Below are positions 43,242 through 51,479 of a DNA stretch of 64,000 nucleotides, piece by piece. The position numbers and the translations under genes are program-made. The number at the start of each line of letters is the position of its first letter. The first letter of the stretch is position 1. A model generated the notes under the pieces. The model saw only the letters and a program-made list of their open reading frames with translations. It was not told the origin of the DNA and searched no databases. Source of the stretch: AC-56 sp963798705 (GTDB taxonomy: Bacteria > Actinomycetota > Thermoleophilia > Solirubrobacterales > 70-9); assembly GCA_963798705.1 (NCBI GenBank), contig CAWCTW010000005.1, forward strand, positions 1,550,001 through 1,614,000. Direction: 5' to 3'.

Positions 43242-43407
43242 CTGTTTCAGGGTGTTGCTCGGCCAGGTCCGCCAGCTCGGAGAGCTCGCGGTCGATGCGC
43301 GCCAGCTTCGCCGCCATGATCGCCACGTAGATGAGGATCAGCGCCACGAAGACCACGTACGCCGCCGCCACGTACTTCCCGGCCTCGTCCAGGGGGAGCG
43401 CGGGCAT
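43141..43407 (-). CDS. ccmD: CcmD-like cytochrome c biogenesis protein with a repeat-encoded tail
   Basis: ATG 43407 overlaps the ccmC stop by one base. Residues 10-40 (KYVAAAYVVFVALILIYVAI) form the single CcmD membrane helix, followed by KLARIDRELSELADLAEQHP, like the charged CcmD tail. The last 30 residues come from the first full unit and partial copy of the 101-bp repeat, ending at TGA 43141. CcmD helps hold CcmC and haem-loaded CcmE together. The normal length is about 50-60, so the tail is an addition. Confidence 0.8.
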   Translation of the reverse strand: MPALPLDEAGKYVAAAYVVFVALILIYVAIMAAKLARIDRELSELADLAEQHPETDPPGADAEAARNVRGGAEGNVFEREQSSREELV

Positions 43408-44156
43408 CAGGTCGCCGACGTCGCGCTGGACGGGACTCCGGGGGCGATCCTGGATTCGGACGCCCGGGCGTGCGCCTCCCCCTCGAGCGAGCGCCGCAGC
43501 CGCGAGAGACTCGCCGACGCCGACTTCGCCGCGAGCTCGAAGCGCACGAGCGCCACCCATAGCAGCGCCATGCCGGCGAGGCAGACCAGAAAGGTCAGGA
43601 GCATCGAGCCGGGCAGCCCGCCGTTGGCCGTTGCGAAGACCCGCGGGTGCACGAGCGACTGCGCCATCCGGACGGCGACGAAGTTGAGCGGCACGAAGGC
43701 GCCCGCGGTGATCGCGAAGACCGACGCGTAGCGAGCTTGGCGGTCGCGATCCTCGATCGCGTAGCGCAGCGGGTAGTAGGTCGCGTAGAGCAGGAACACG
43801 ATCAAGAAGCTCACCAGCGTGGGCTCGTCCCAGACCCACCACTTGCCCCAAGAGGCGTGGGCCCAGATCGACCCGGTGATCAGGACGCCGACGCCGAAGA
43901 TGACGGAGAGGTGAATCGATACGTACGAGCGAACGTCGTAGATCGAGTTGCCCGTTCGCAGGTGGGCGATGCCGAACACGCCCCCGACGATGAAGCCGAC
44001 CAGGGCGCTGATCGCGAGCGGGACATGCAGGTAGAAGATCTTCTGGACGAAGCCCTGGTCGGCGTCGAGGGGAGCGTAGAAGAAGACCAGGGCGAAGCCG
44101 GCGCACAGCACCAGCGTGGCGGCGATCGCAGTGTCTCGGAGGCTGGGGACCTTCAT
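43407..44156 (-). CDS. ccmC: Haem export/handling protein CcmC
   Basis: CcmC presents haem to the chaperone CcmE. The 249-residue protein has six membrane helices, the tryptophan-rich motif WGKWWVWDEPTLVSFLI and His residues in FYLHVPLAIS and SYVSIHLSVIFG that coordinate haem. The last 45 residues are a Ser/Ala/Arg-rich tail. It overlaps ccmD by one base and follows ccmB by 19 bases. No ccmE, ccmF or ccmG-type gene is in the window beyond the TlpA-like lipoprotein at 33 kb. Confidence 0.92.
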   Translation of the reverse strand: MKVPSLRDTAIAATLVLCAGFALVFFYAPLDADQGFVQKIFYLHVPLAISALVGFIVGGVFGIAHLRTGNSIYDVRSYVSIHLSVIFGVGVLITGSIWAHASWGKWWVWDEPTLVSFLIVFLLYATYYPLRYAIEDRDRQARYASVFAITAGAFVPLNFVAVRMAQSLVHPRVFATANGGLPGSMLLTFLVCLAGMALLWVALVRFELAAKSASASLSRLRRSLEGEAHARASESRIAPGVPSSATSAT

Positions 44157-44175
44157 GCTCGGCTTGGGCGGCTGG

Positions 44176-44898
44176 TCAGTCCTCGAGGAGATAGTCGTAG
44201 ACGGCGAATCCGACCGCCGCGAAGGTCATATCGTAGAAGGCCAGCACGGCCAGCCATTTGCCCACGCCGTCGTACGAAGGACCGCCTGCGGCGAGCAGCT
44301 CCTGCGAGGCGCCGGCCGCGGCGATCATGACCGGCACCAGGAGCGGCAGGAGCAGCAGTGGTACCAGCAGGTCGCGTGCGCTCGAGTTCGCCGCGATCGA
44401 CGAAACCAGGACCCCGGTCGCTGCGAGCCCAAGGTCGGCGAGAAGGAGGACGCCGGCGAGCGGCGCAAGGCCGCTCCACGACTCGAGGAAGAAGAGCCCG
44501 AAGACCGGCACGGCGATCAGCTCGAGGACCAGGAGGTAGATCACGAGGGCAGCCGCCTTGGCGCCGAGGAGCGCCGTTCCGTCGACGGGGGCGAGGCGGA
44601 TCGCGTCGAAGCCGCCCTCGTCGCGCTCCGCCACGAACAGCCTGTTCACGCCCAGGATCGCGGCGAAGAGCACTGTGGCCAGCAGCACGCCCGCCGCGAG
44701 CCCGCCGCTCAACGACTCGCGATCGAGCCCGTAGCGAAAGAGCACGAACGTGGTGACCGCGAACAGCGCCATCGCCGGAACCGACTGCAGCGTGCGGAGC
44801 TCGACGCGCAGGTCCTTGGCGAGGATCGCGCGCAGGGCGGCGAGCGAGCTCGGGCGGTGGGCGGTGCGGGAAGCTCCGGTGCGCGCCTTGGGCGCCAT
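44176..44898 (-). CDS. ccmB: Haem exporter subunit CcmB (ABC permease)
   Basis: The 240-residue protein has six membrane helices with the CcmB pattern: ILAKDLRVELRTLQSVPAMALF at the start, FGLFFLESWSG in the middle and LLVPLLLLPLLVPVMIAA later. It pairs with CcmA, whose stop overlaps its ATG by three bases. CcmAB releases haem-CcmE from CcmCD using ATP. Confidence 0.92.
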   Translation of the reverse strand: MAPKARTGASRTAHRPSSLAALRAILAKDLRVELRTLQSVPAMALFAVTTFVLFRYGLDRESLSGGLAAGVLLATVLFAAILGVNRLFVAERDEGGFDAIRLAPVDGTALLGAKAAALVIYLLVLELIAVPVFGLFFLESWSGLAPLAGVLLLADLGLAATGVLVSSIAANSSARDLLVPLLLLPLLVPVMIAAAGASQELLAAGGPSYDGVGKWLAVLAFYDMTFAAVGFAVYDYLLED

Positions 44899-45653
44899 CA
44901 GGGCGCGCCCCCGTAGATCGCTCGCGCATCGCCCGCCGACAGGCCGCTCGCGGGACCCGCATAGGCGACGGAGCCCCCCGCTCTGAGCGCCAGGACGACC
45001 TCTGCATCCGCCAACCCAGCATCCACGTCGTGAGTCACCAGTATTCGTGTCCGACCGGGCGCCGGGCCCACCAGCGGCTCGACCAGCGCCACCGCCTCGG
45101 GGTCCAGGTGCGAGCCCGGCTCGTCGAGGAGCAGCAGCTCCGGCTGGTGAAGGAGCGCGCGGCAGACGGCCAGCCGCTGCACCATGCCGGCCGAGAGGTT
45201 GCGTACGAGCTCGTCGGCGCGCCGGGACATCCGCACCTGCTCGAGCAGCGTCTCGATCCGCTCGTTCCCGTCGCCGGCCAGGCCGTGAAGGCGAGCCTGA
45301 AAGCGGAGGTTCTCGACGCCACTCAGGTCGCGGTAGAGGAGCGGATCGTGTCCGAGGAGCCCGATCCGGCCACGTGCCCGCCAGGCATCGCGCGGGAGGC
45401 GGCAGCCGAGCACGGTGACGTCGCCGCCGGTGGGGCGCAGCAGGGTCGCCAGGATGCGCAGCAGCGTCGTCTTGCCCGCGCCATTGGGTCCGAGCACCGC
45501 GAGCGTGCATCCCTCCGGCAGCTCGAGGGTCAGGTTGCGGAGCACGACACGGTCGCCGAACTCGCGCCACAGGGCGCTAAGCTCGACCGCGGCGTCCCGT
45601 GTGGGCGCCGTGGCCGGATCTCGGCTTTGCTGGACAGAGGCGGCATCGGGCAT
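44898..45653 (-). CDS. ccmA: Haem exporter ATP-binding subunit CcmA
   Basis: The 251-residue ABC ATPase has Walker A GPNGAGKTTL, the signature NLSAGMVQRLAVCRALL, Walker B LLLLDEPGSHLD and the switch His in LVTHDVD. Context (ccmB, ccmC, ccmD) makes CcmA the best identity. It is the first gene of the ccm-hem run. ATG 45653 borders the divergent cupredoxin gene. Confidence 0.92.
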   Translation of the reverse strand: MPDAASVQQSRDPATAPTRDAAVELSALWREFGDRVVLRNLTLELPEGCTLAVLGPNGAGKTTLLRILATLLRPTGGDVTVLGCRLPRDAWRARGRIGLLGHDPLLYRDLSGVENLRFQARLHGLAGDGNERIETLLEQVRMSRRADELVRNLSAGMVQRLAVCRALLHQPELLLLDEPGSHLDPEAVALVEPLVGPAPGRTRILVTHDVDAGLADAEVVLALRAGGSVAYAGPASGLSAGDARAIYGGAP

Positions 45654-45723
45654 TAGGCTGCGATTGTCCCAGTCGGCCGGGGCACCGTATGCAGGGTCAG
45701 TTGAAGGGATTCACGAGGAGCTG

Positions 45724-46359
45724 ATGATGAGGCGGTACTTACTCGCAGGCGCGGCCGCTGCCTTGCTCGCGCTTCCGGCGCTCGCGTTCGGACGCGCGAC
45801 GACCACGGTCACGGTCGAGGCGGGCGGGTTCAACCAGTTCGGGCCGAAGTCGGTGAGCCAGACGGTCGGCGGCGGCGCCATCCACTGGCGGTGGGGCACG
45901 GACGGGACGACGTTCGCCCAGCACAACGTCCGCCAGGACGACAAGCTCTTCGACTCGGGGAAGGTCACGAGCTCGAAGCCGGCGGGTTTCACCGTCGTTC
46001 CCTCAGCGGGCGCCTTCCACTACTACTGCGAGCTGCACGGCAGCCGCAGCGGCGGGATGGCAGGCACGATCAAGGTCACGCCCGCAATCTTCAACCAGAC
46101 CGCCCATGACTTCGGCGTCAGGTGGTCCACGGGATCGAAGGACAGCGGTAACGCCTTCGACGTCCGCTATCGCGTCGACGGCGGCAAGTGGAAGGTCTGG
46201 AAGAACGACGTCACCAGCGCCAAGGCCAAGTTCGGGGCCAAGAAGAAGCCGGTCCGGGTCCGCGGGGGCCACACCTACGACGTCCAGGCGCGCTCGGAGA
46301 AGAAGTCGAAGCCCAAGAAGCACAGCAAGTGGTCTCCACGCGCGAGCGTGAAGACCTGA
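45724..46359 (+). CDS. Secreted cupredoxin with a C-terminal beta domain
   Basis: ATG 45724 follows a GAGGAG ribosome site. A signal peptide (MMRRYLLAGAAAALLALPALAFG) precedes a cupredoxin domain with the type-1 copper set His (FAQHNVRQ), Cys, His and Met (YYCELHGSRSGGMAG). The C-terminal 80 residues form a Lys-rich fibronectin-III-like domain. It may carry electrons or bind copper outside the cell. A TAGGCT box at 45654-45659 lies in the shared 70-bp interval with ccmA. Confidence 0.88.
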   Translation: MMRRYLLAGAAAALLALPALAFGRATTTVTVEAGGFNQFGPKSVSQTVGGGAIHWRWGTDGTTFAQHNVRQDDKLFDSGKVTSSKPAGFTVVPSAGAFHYYCELHGSRSGGMAGTIKVTPAIFNQTAHDFGVRWSTGSKDSGNAFDVRYRVDGGKWKVWKNDVTSAKAKFGAKKKPVRVRGGHTYDVQARSEKKSKPKKHSKWSPRASVKT

Positions 46360-46411
46360 CCGACGGCGCTTAGGCGGCGTTCAGAGGGACCCCGTATCAG
46401 CAGAGGCCCGT

Positions 46412-47185
46412 ATGCCTCTGCGAATGATCAAAGCCTTCTTCGTCGGGGGACTCGCCGCGGTGGCCGTCTCGGTGGCACTCGTACTGAGGGCGTCCGCGCC
46501 GGCCGATCAGCGGCGGCCGCCGGAGGCGCACCCGCCAACCGAGCGGTCGCCTGGTGCGACGGCGGCGCGCTCGGGCGCCGGTCGAGCGGCGGCGCCGTCA
46601 CGCGATCCGGCCGGCGGCGAGGGGCGGCGGGCAGGAGATGGCGGACTCGCCCCAATTCGATGGCGCCGCTCGGTCGCCCTGGGCCATCCCGAGGCGGGAC
46701 ACCTCGTCCGCGGCGTCCGCCTTCCCGCCGAGGGCGCGCACTACTTCACCTGGGACCCGATCGAAAGGCAACAGCCCAACCGGGGGTCGCGGCGGTGGGC
46801 CACCGACGATCTCGTCCGGACGACGCTGCGCGTGATCCGCGCGTACGCCGCGGCGCATCCGGGGGCGGCCCGCGTCGGCATCGGCGACCTCAGCCGCCGC
46901 CACGGTGGCGACTTCGGCCCGCGGTTCGGCGGGATCGGGCACGCCACCCACCAGAACGGCCTCGACGCCGACGTCTACTACCCGCTTCACGACGAGGCAG
47001 AGCGCGCCCCGCGGACGGTCGATGAGGTCGATCTTCGTCTCGCCCAGGACCTCGTGGAGCGTTTCGTCCGGGCCGGAGCCGTCAAGGTGTTCGTCGGCCC
47101 GAACACGGGCCTGACGGGACCGCCGGAGGTCGTCGAGGCGATCCCGAACCACGACAACCACCTGCACGTGCGGATCGAGGGCTGA
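46412..47185 (+). CDS. Secreted LAS-family (M15/M74-like) peptidoglycan peptidase
   Basis: The 257-residue protein has an N-terminal hydrophobic segment (FFVGGLAAVAVSVALV), a Pro/Ala/Arg-rich linker to about 75, and a LAS metallopeptidase domain. Zinc ligands are visible in HATHQNGLDADVYY and NHDNHLHVRI, with ISRRHGGDFGPR-like segment before. This matches the penicillin-insensitive murein endopeptidase fold (MepA). It should cleave cross-links in peptidoglycan. It begins 53 bases after the cupredoxin gene. Confidence 0.86.
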   Translation: MPLRMIKAFFVGGLAAVAVSVALVLRASAPADQRRPPEAHPPTERSPGATAARSGAGRAAAPSRDPAGGEGRRAGDGGLAPIRWRRSVALGHPEAGHLVRGVRLPAEGAHYFTWDPIERQQPNRGSRRWATDDLVRTTLRVIRAYAAAHPGAARVGIGDLSRRHGGDFGPRFGGIGHATHQNGLDADVYYPLHDEAERAPRTVDEVDLRLAQDLVERFVRAGAVKVFVGPNTGLTGPPEVVEAIPNHDNHLHVRIEG

Positions 47186-47194
47186 GAATCGGCC

Positions 47195-47292
47195 AGCGGC
47201 TCCGGTCCGCGGCTCGGCAAGCCTGAGCGACTTGTGCCGACACGTGTGTCGGCACAAGTCGCGGGCTTGCCGAGCCGGGGGTCGGAGCCGCT
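47195..47292. terminator. 98-bp composite inverted repeat between convergent genes
   Basis: Three nested arms pair: AGCGGCTCCG/CGGAGCCGCT, CGGCTCGGCAAG/CTTGCCGAGCCG and a perfect 17-bp stem GCGACTTGTGCCGACAC with a two-base centre (47226-47261). It spans the interval between the peptidase stop and the aldehyde dehydrogenase stop, and enters the latter's stop codon. A bidirectional terminator is the simplest reading. Confidence 0.75.
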
Positions 47293-48850
47293 ACTTGCGC
47301 AGGGTGCGGGCGGTGGCGCGGAGCAGGGGGATGCCTCCCTCGCGCAGCGCTCGCATCCGCTGGCCGTTGCGGCCGTATAGCAGCCGCGCCGAGGCCCGGA
47401 CCGCCTCCCCGAGGGTGCGGTCGTACGGCTGCCACCACAGGTCTCGGGTGCGGCCCGGCTCCCAGGCGACGAGCTTGACGTCGACGCACTCGTAGAACCC
47501 GAACTTCGAGTGGGAGCGGCCCACGCCGGATTCCTTCACCCCACCCCAAGAGCACTGGCAGGCGGCGTGAGTGTAGGAGTGGTCGTTGATCCAGACCATG
47601 CCCGACTCGATCCGCTTCGCCATCCGCTCGCCCTTGGCGCGGTCCTTGGTCCAGACCGACGCCCCGAGGCCGAAGTTGGAGTCGTTGGCGCGTCGCATCG
47701 CCTCCTCCTCGGAGTCGACGACGATGATCGGCACGACGGGGCCGAAGATCTCCTCCCTCATGATCCGCATCTCGTCCTCGACCCCCGCCAGGACCGTGGG
47801 GGCGATGAACTTGCCGGTGAAGCCGGGCACTTCGCGAGGGCCGCCGGCGGCCCGCTCGGCGCCGCTGGAGAGCGCGTCGTCGACCAGCTCCGAGACGACC
47901 CCGTACTGGTCCTCGGAGACCATCGGGCCGATCTCGGTCTCCCACTCCATCGGATCGCCGACGGAGAGATCGCTCGCCCTGCGCACGACGCCCTCGATGA
48001 AGCGATCGGCCACCTCCCTGACCACGTAGGTCCGCTCGATCCCCGAGCAGGTCTGGCCGGCGTTCGCGAATCCGCCCCACACACATCCCGAGATGGCGTT
48101 AGGAAGGTCGGCATCGGCGCAGACGATCTGCGGGTCCTTGCCGCCCAGCTCCAGCACCGAGCCCTTGAGCCGCTGCGCGCAGAGCTCGCCCACCTTGCGG
48201 CCGACGTCCACGGAGCCGGTGAAGAAGATCTTTTGCGCCGACGACTCGCACAGCGCCGAGCCGATCACCCCGCCCCCGTGGACGACCCGCACCAACCCCT
48301 CCGGGAGCCCGGCCTTCTCGAACGTCTCGCGAATCCGCTCTCCAAGCAGGGGCGTGAGGCTCGCGGGCTTCAGGACCACGCCATTGCCCGCCATCAGCGC
48401 CATCGCGACCTCGTCGAACGGGATCGACCAGGGGTAGTTCCACGGGGCGATCACCCCCACCACACCCATCGGCTCGTAGGTGAACTTCGCCTGCTTGGTC
48501 AAGAAGAGCGCCTGGCTCATGCGAATGGGCTCGTCGGCGAGGATCTTCTGGCCCGCGCTCGCGCACCAGCGGAGGACATCGATGGTCGCCACGACCTCCA
48601 TGGTGTAGCTCTCGGTGATCGGCTTGCCCTGTTCGCGAGTCAAGAGCTCGGCGACCTGGTCGACCTCCTCGACCAGCACGTCGGCGGCCTTGCGGAGGTA
48701 GCGGGCGCGGTCGGCGAGCGTGAGCTGCGCCCAGAACGGCTGCACCTCGGCGACGTCGTCCACGACGCCCTGCACCTCATCGGGCTTGATGGTCTCGACG
48801 GCCCCGATCAGCTCCCCGGTCGCGGGGTTGAAGGACTCGAGCTTGCCCAC
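47291..48850 (-). CDS. NAD(P)-dependent aldehyde dehydrogenase
   Basis: The 519-residue protein has the ALDH motifs: APWNYPWSIPFDEVAMAL, the general-base Glu in LELGGKDPQI, the catalytic Cys in NAGQTCSGIERTY, and EIFGPVVPIIVV. The C-terminal 50 residues (LLYGRNGQRMRAL) are a basic tail beyond the usual end. It resembles succinate-semialdehyde or long-chain aldehyde members; the substrate is not determined. It is convergent with the LAS peptidase. Confidence 0.93.
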   Translation of the reverse strand: MGKLESFNPATGELIGAVETIKPDEVQGVVDDVAEVQPFWAQLTLADRARYLRKAADVLVEEVDQVAELLTREQGKPITESYTMEVVATIDVLRWCASAGQKILADEPIRMSQALFLTKQAKFTYEPMGVVGVIAPWNYPWSIPFDEVAMALMAGNGVVLKPASLTPLLGERIRETFEKAGLPEGLVRVVHGGGVIGSALCESSAQKIFFTGSVDVGRKVGELCAQRLKGSVLELGGKDPQIVCADADLPNAISGCVWGGFANAGQTCSGIERTYVVREVADRFIEGVVRRASDLSVGDPMEWETEIGPMVSEDQYGVVSELVDDALSSGAERAAGGPREVPGFTGKFIAPTVLAGVEDEMRIMREEIFGPVVPIIVVDSEEEAMRRANDSNFGLGASVWTKDRAKGERMAKRIESGMVWINDHSYTHAACQCSWGGVKESGVGRSHSKFGFYECVDVKLVAWEPGRTRDLWWQPYDRTLGEAVRASARLLYGRNGQRMRALREGGIPLLRATARTLRK

Positions 48851-48909
48851 GGGTCGATTCTATGTGGCGTGCCCTTGCGGCGGGCGGCTCGAGGCGTGAG
48901 GATGCCGGC

Positions 48910-49866
48910 ATGCCGAACCTGGTCGACCGCCTCGGCGTCGCGCTGCCCGTGGTCCAGGGCGGGATGGGCGGTGGCCTCGCCGGTCCGGGGCTCGCGGCGG
49001 CCGTCTCGGAGGCGGGCGGCCTGGGCACGCTGGGCATCCTCGGCGGAGCACCCCTTGACGTCGAGATCGCCGCCGCCCGACGTCTGACCACGAAGCCGAT
49101 CGCGGTCAATCTCCTGCTCCCCTTCGCGCGGTCCCGGCACTGGGAGGCAGCGCAGGGAGCCGACGCCGTCGTCACCTTCTGGGGCAGGCCCAAGCGCCGC
49201 GCAGGGGGAGTTTGGATCCATCAGTGTGGATCCACCGAGGAGGCGCTCGCCGCACGGGCGGCCGGCGCCGACGCGGTCATCGCCCAGGGACGTGAGGCCG
49301 GAGGGCATGTGCGAGGCACCCTGAGCGCCGAGGACCTGCTGCAACAGGTTCGCGCGGTGACGGGGGACCTGCCGGTGCTGTCGGCTGGCGGCATCGCCAC
49401 GGCCGCGGACGTTCGTGCTCGCCTGGATGCCGGTGCCGACGCCGTCGTCGCCGGCACTCGCTTTCTCATGAGCGCCGAGAGCGGCGCCCACCCCGAGTAC
49501 AAGCGGCGGCTGCTCGATGCTCGCGAGACGCTGCTGACCGAGCTCTTCGGCGCCGGCTGGCCCGCGCCGCACAGGGTGATCCCCAACGCGGCGACCCGCC
49601 GGTGGCTGGGGGACGGCCCCCGCGGTCCGGCCTGGCTTCGCACCGCGAACCGGCTCGCCGCGCCTCTTCTCTCCCGCGTGCCGCCCGGCATCCAGTCCCG
49701 CCTCGCCGCAAGCCAGCGGCCCACGATGCCCCTGCTGGGCCCGGCCGCCGCCACCCCGGAGGCGGACAACCTGCTCGACGCGGGCCCGCTGTACGCCGGG
49801 GAGTGCGTGGCTCGAATCGACGACATCCGTCCCGCGGGGGAGCTGGTCCGTGAGCTTGCCGGCTGA
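48910..49866 (+). CDS. Nitronate monooxygenase-like flavoprotein
   Basis: The 318-residue protein has a TIM barrel with the 2-nitropropane dioxygenase pattern: PVVQGGMGGGLAGPGLAAAV, IAQGREAGGHVRG (with the conserved His), LSAGGIATAADV and VVAGTRFLMSAES. It binds FMN and oxidises nitronates such as propionate-3-nitronate. The start is ATG 48910 (MPNLVDRLGV). The gene is divergent from aldehyde dehydrogenase. Confidence 0.9.
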   Translation: MPNLVDRLGVALPVVQGGMGGGLAGPGLAAAVSEAGGLGTLGILGGAPLDVEIAAARRLTTKPIAVNLLLPFARSRHWEAAQGADAVVTFWGRPKRRAGGVWIHQCGSTEEALAARAAGADAVIAQGREAGGHVRGTLSAEDLLQQVRAVTGDLPVLSAGGIATAADVRARLDAGADAVVAGTRFLMSAESGAHPEYKRRLLDARETLLTELFGAGWPAPHRVIPNAATRRWLGDGPRGPAWLRTANRLAAPLLSRVPPGIQSRLAASQRPTMPLLGPAAATPEADNLLDAGPLYAGECVARIDDIRPAGELVRELAG

Positions 49867-50015
49867 CGAGACCGCACGGAATCGTTGAGGCGTAGACTCG
49901 CAAGGTCCATGGACGGGGGCACTACGGGTCGCGAGCCCGCGGCCTGAGGGAGGAGGGCAAGGCGAGCAGTCCGATTCGCATTCGTTCGGGGTCCGGCGCG
50001 GGCGAGCCCGGCCTG

Positions 50016-51365
50016 GTGCAGCCCAAGACGAGGTACGCGAAGAGCGGCGACGTCAACATCGCCTATCAGGTCGTCGGGGATGGTCCGCTCGACCTGGTCT
50101 ACGTGCCCGGGTGGGTTTCGCATCTGGACCTCAACTGGGAGGAGCCGGACTACGCGCGGTTCCTCGAGCGCCTCGCCTCGTTCAGCCGCCTGATCCTGTT
50201 CGACAAACGGGGAACCGGCCTCTCGGACCGTGTACCGGTGAACCAGCTGCCCACCCTCGAGCAGCGGATGGACGACGTGCGGGCGGTGATGGACGCGGTC
50301 GGCTCCGAGGAAGCTGCCCTGTTCGGCGCCTCGGAGGGCGGCCCGATGTGCGCACTGTTCGCGGCGACGTACCCCGAGCGGGTTCGCTCGCTCGTCATGT
50401 ACGGGAGCTACGCGCGCGGTCTGCCCGAAGGCGACTACCCGTGGGCGACCACGCGCTGGGCGACGAGCAGCGACGACCTGGACGCCATGCTGGAGCTCCT
50501 GGGCGACACATGGGGGGAGCCGGAGGAGCTCCTCGGGTTCTGGGGGCCGAGCATCGCCGAGCAGGAGCACTACAGGCGGTGGTGGGCCCGCTACCTGCGG
50601 ATGTCCGCGAGCCCGGCGGCGGGAGTTGCGTTCTCTCGCATGAACCATGAGGTCGACGTCCGCGCCGTGCTCCCCACGATCCAGGCTCCCACGCTGGTCC
50701 TTCACCGCGCCGAGGACTCCCTCACCGTGGCCGACGGGAGCCAATACATGGCCGAGCGGATCCCCAGCGCCAGGTACGTGGAGCAGCCGGGGGAGGATCA
50801 CCTGTGGTTCCTCGGCGACCAGGACGCGTTGCTGGACGAGGTCGAGCAGTTCCTCACGGGAACCCGCCAAACGCCAGAGCCGGACCGAGTGCTCGCGACG
50901 ATCATGTTCACCGACATCGTCGGCTCCACGGAGCGCGCCGTCGAGCTCGGCGATCGGCGCTGGCGCGCCCTGCTGGCGAGCCACGAAGCCGTGGTCAGGG
51001 CGCAGCTCGAGCGATTTCGGGGACGGGAGATCCAAATGCAGGGCGACGGCGTCCTCGCGACCTTCGACGGCCCCGCCCGGGCGATCAGCTGCGCGCGGGC
51101 GATTTGCGACGAGGTGCGGACGCTCGGCATCGAGGTCAGGGCGGGCCTTCACACCGGAGAATGCGAGGTGCGGAACGGAGACATCGCCGGGATCGCCGTG
51201 CACACCGGGGCCCGTGTGTCCGCGAACGCCGCACCAGGGGAGGTTCTGGTCTCGAGCACGGTCAAGGATCTGGTGGCCGGGTCGGGCATCGAGTTCCGCG
51301 ACCGCGGCGCCCACCGGCTGAAGGGCGTTCCCGGCGAGTGGAGGCTCTTCGCCATCGCGTCGTGA
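50016..51365 (+). CDS. Alpha/beta hydrolase fused to a class III nucleotide cyclase domain
   Basis: The first 275 residues are an alpha/beta hydrolase: VPGWVSHLDLNWEE, DKRGTGLSDR and an elbow GASEGGPMCALF in which Ser is in place. GEDHLWFLGDQ holds the His. The next 165 residues are a class III cyclase with the metal Asp in IMFTDIVGSTERA and QGDGVLATFDGPARA and the transition-state Arg in GARVSANAAPGEVLVSS; the matching Asn is His/Thr (GIAVHTG). Such fusions are common in actinobacteria. A TAGACT box lies at 49892-49897. GTG 50016 is the start. Confidence 0.92.
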   Translation: MQPKTRYAKSGDVNIAYQVVGDGPLDLVYVPGWVSHLDLNWEEPDYARFLERLASFSRLILFDKRGTGLSDRVPVNQLPTLEQRMDDVRAVMDAVGSEEAALFGASEGGPMCALFAATYPERVRSLVMYGSYARGLPEGDYPWATTRWATSSDDLDAMLELLGDTWGEPEELLGFWGPSIAEQEHYRRWWARYLRMSASPAAGVAFSRMNHEVDVRAVLPTIQAPTLVLHRAEDSLTVADGSQYMAERIPSARYVEQPGEDHLWFLGDQDALLDEVEQFLTGTRQTPEPDRVLATIMFTDIVGSTERAVELGDRRWRALLASHEAVVRAQLERFRGREIQMQGDGVLATFDGPARAISCARAICDEVRTLGIEVRAGLHTGECEVRNGDIAGIAVHTGARVSANAAPGEVLVSSTVKDLVAGSGIEFRDRGAHRLKGVPGEWRLFAIAS

Positions 51366-51421
51366 GCCCGGGACCCGTGGGCCCGCGCGGCGCCAGCGGC
51401 GACCACCGCTGAGTGCTGAGG

Positions 51422-51452
51422 CAGGCGCTCCTCACCTTTGGAGCGGGGCGCC
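51422..51452. terminator. Inverted repeat between convergent genes
   Basis: AGGCGC with GCGCCT and inner CTCC/GGAG flank TCACCTTT. It lies between the cyclase stop and the rarA stop and could terminate both. The stem is imperfect. Confidence 0.4.
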
Positions 51453-51479
51453 TACCTCGCAACGGGCTGTCGGGTTGGG

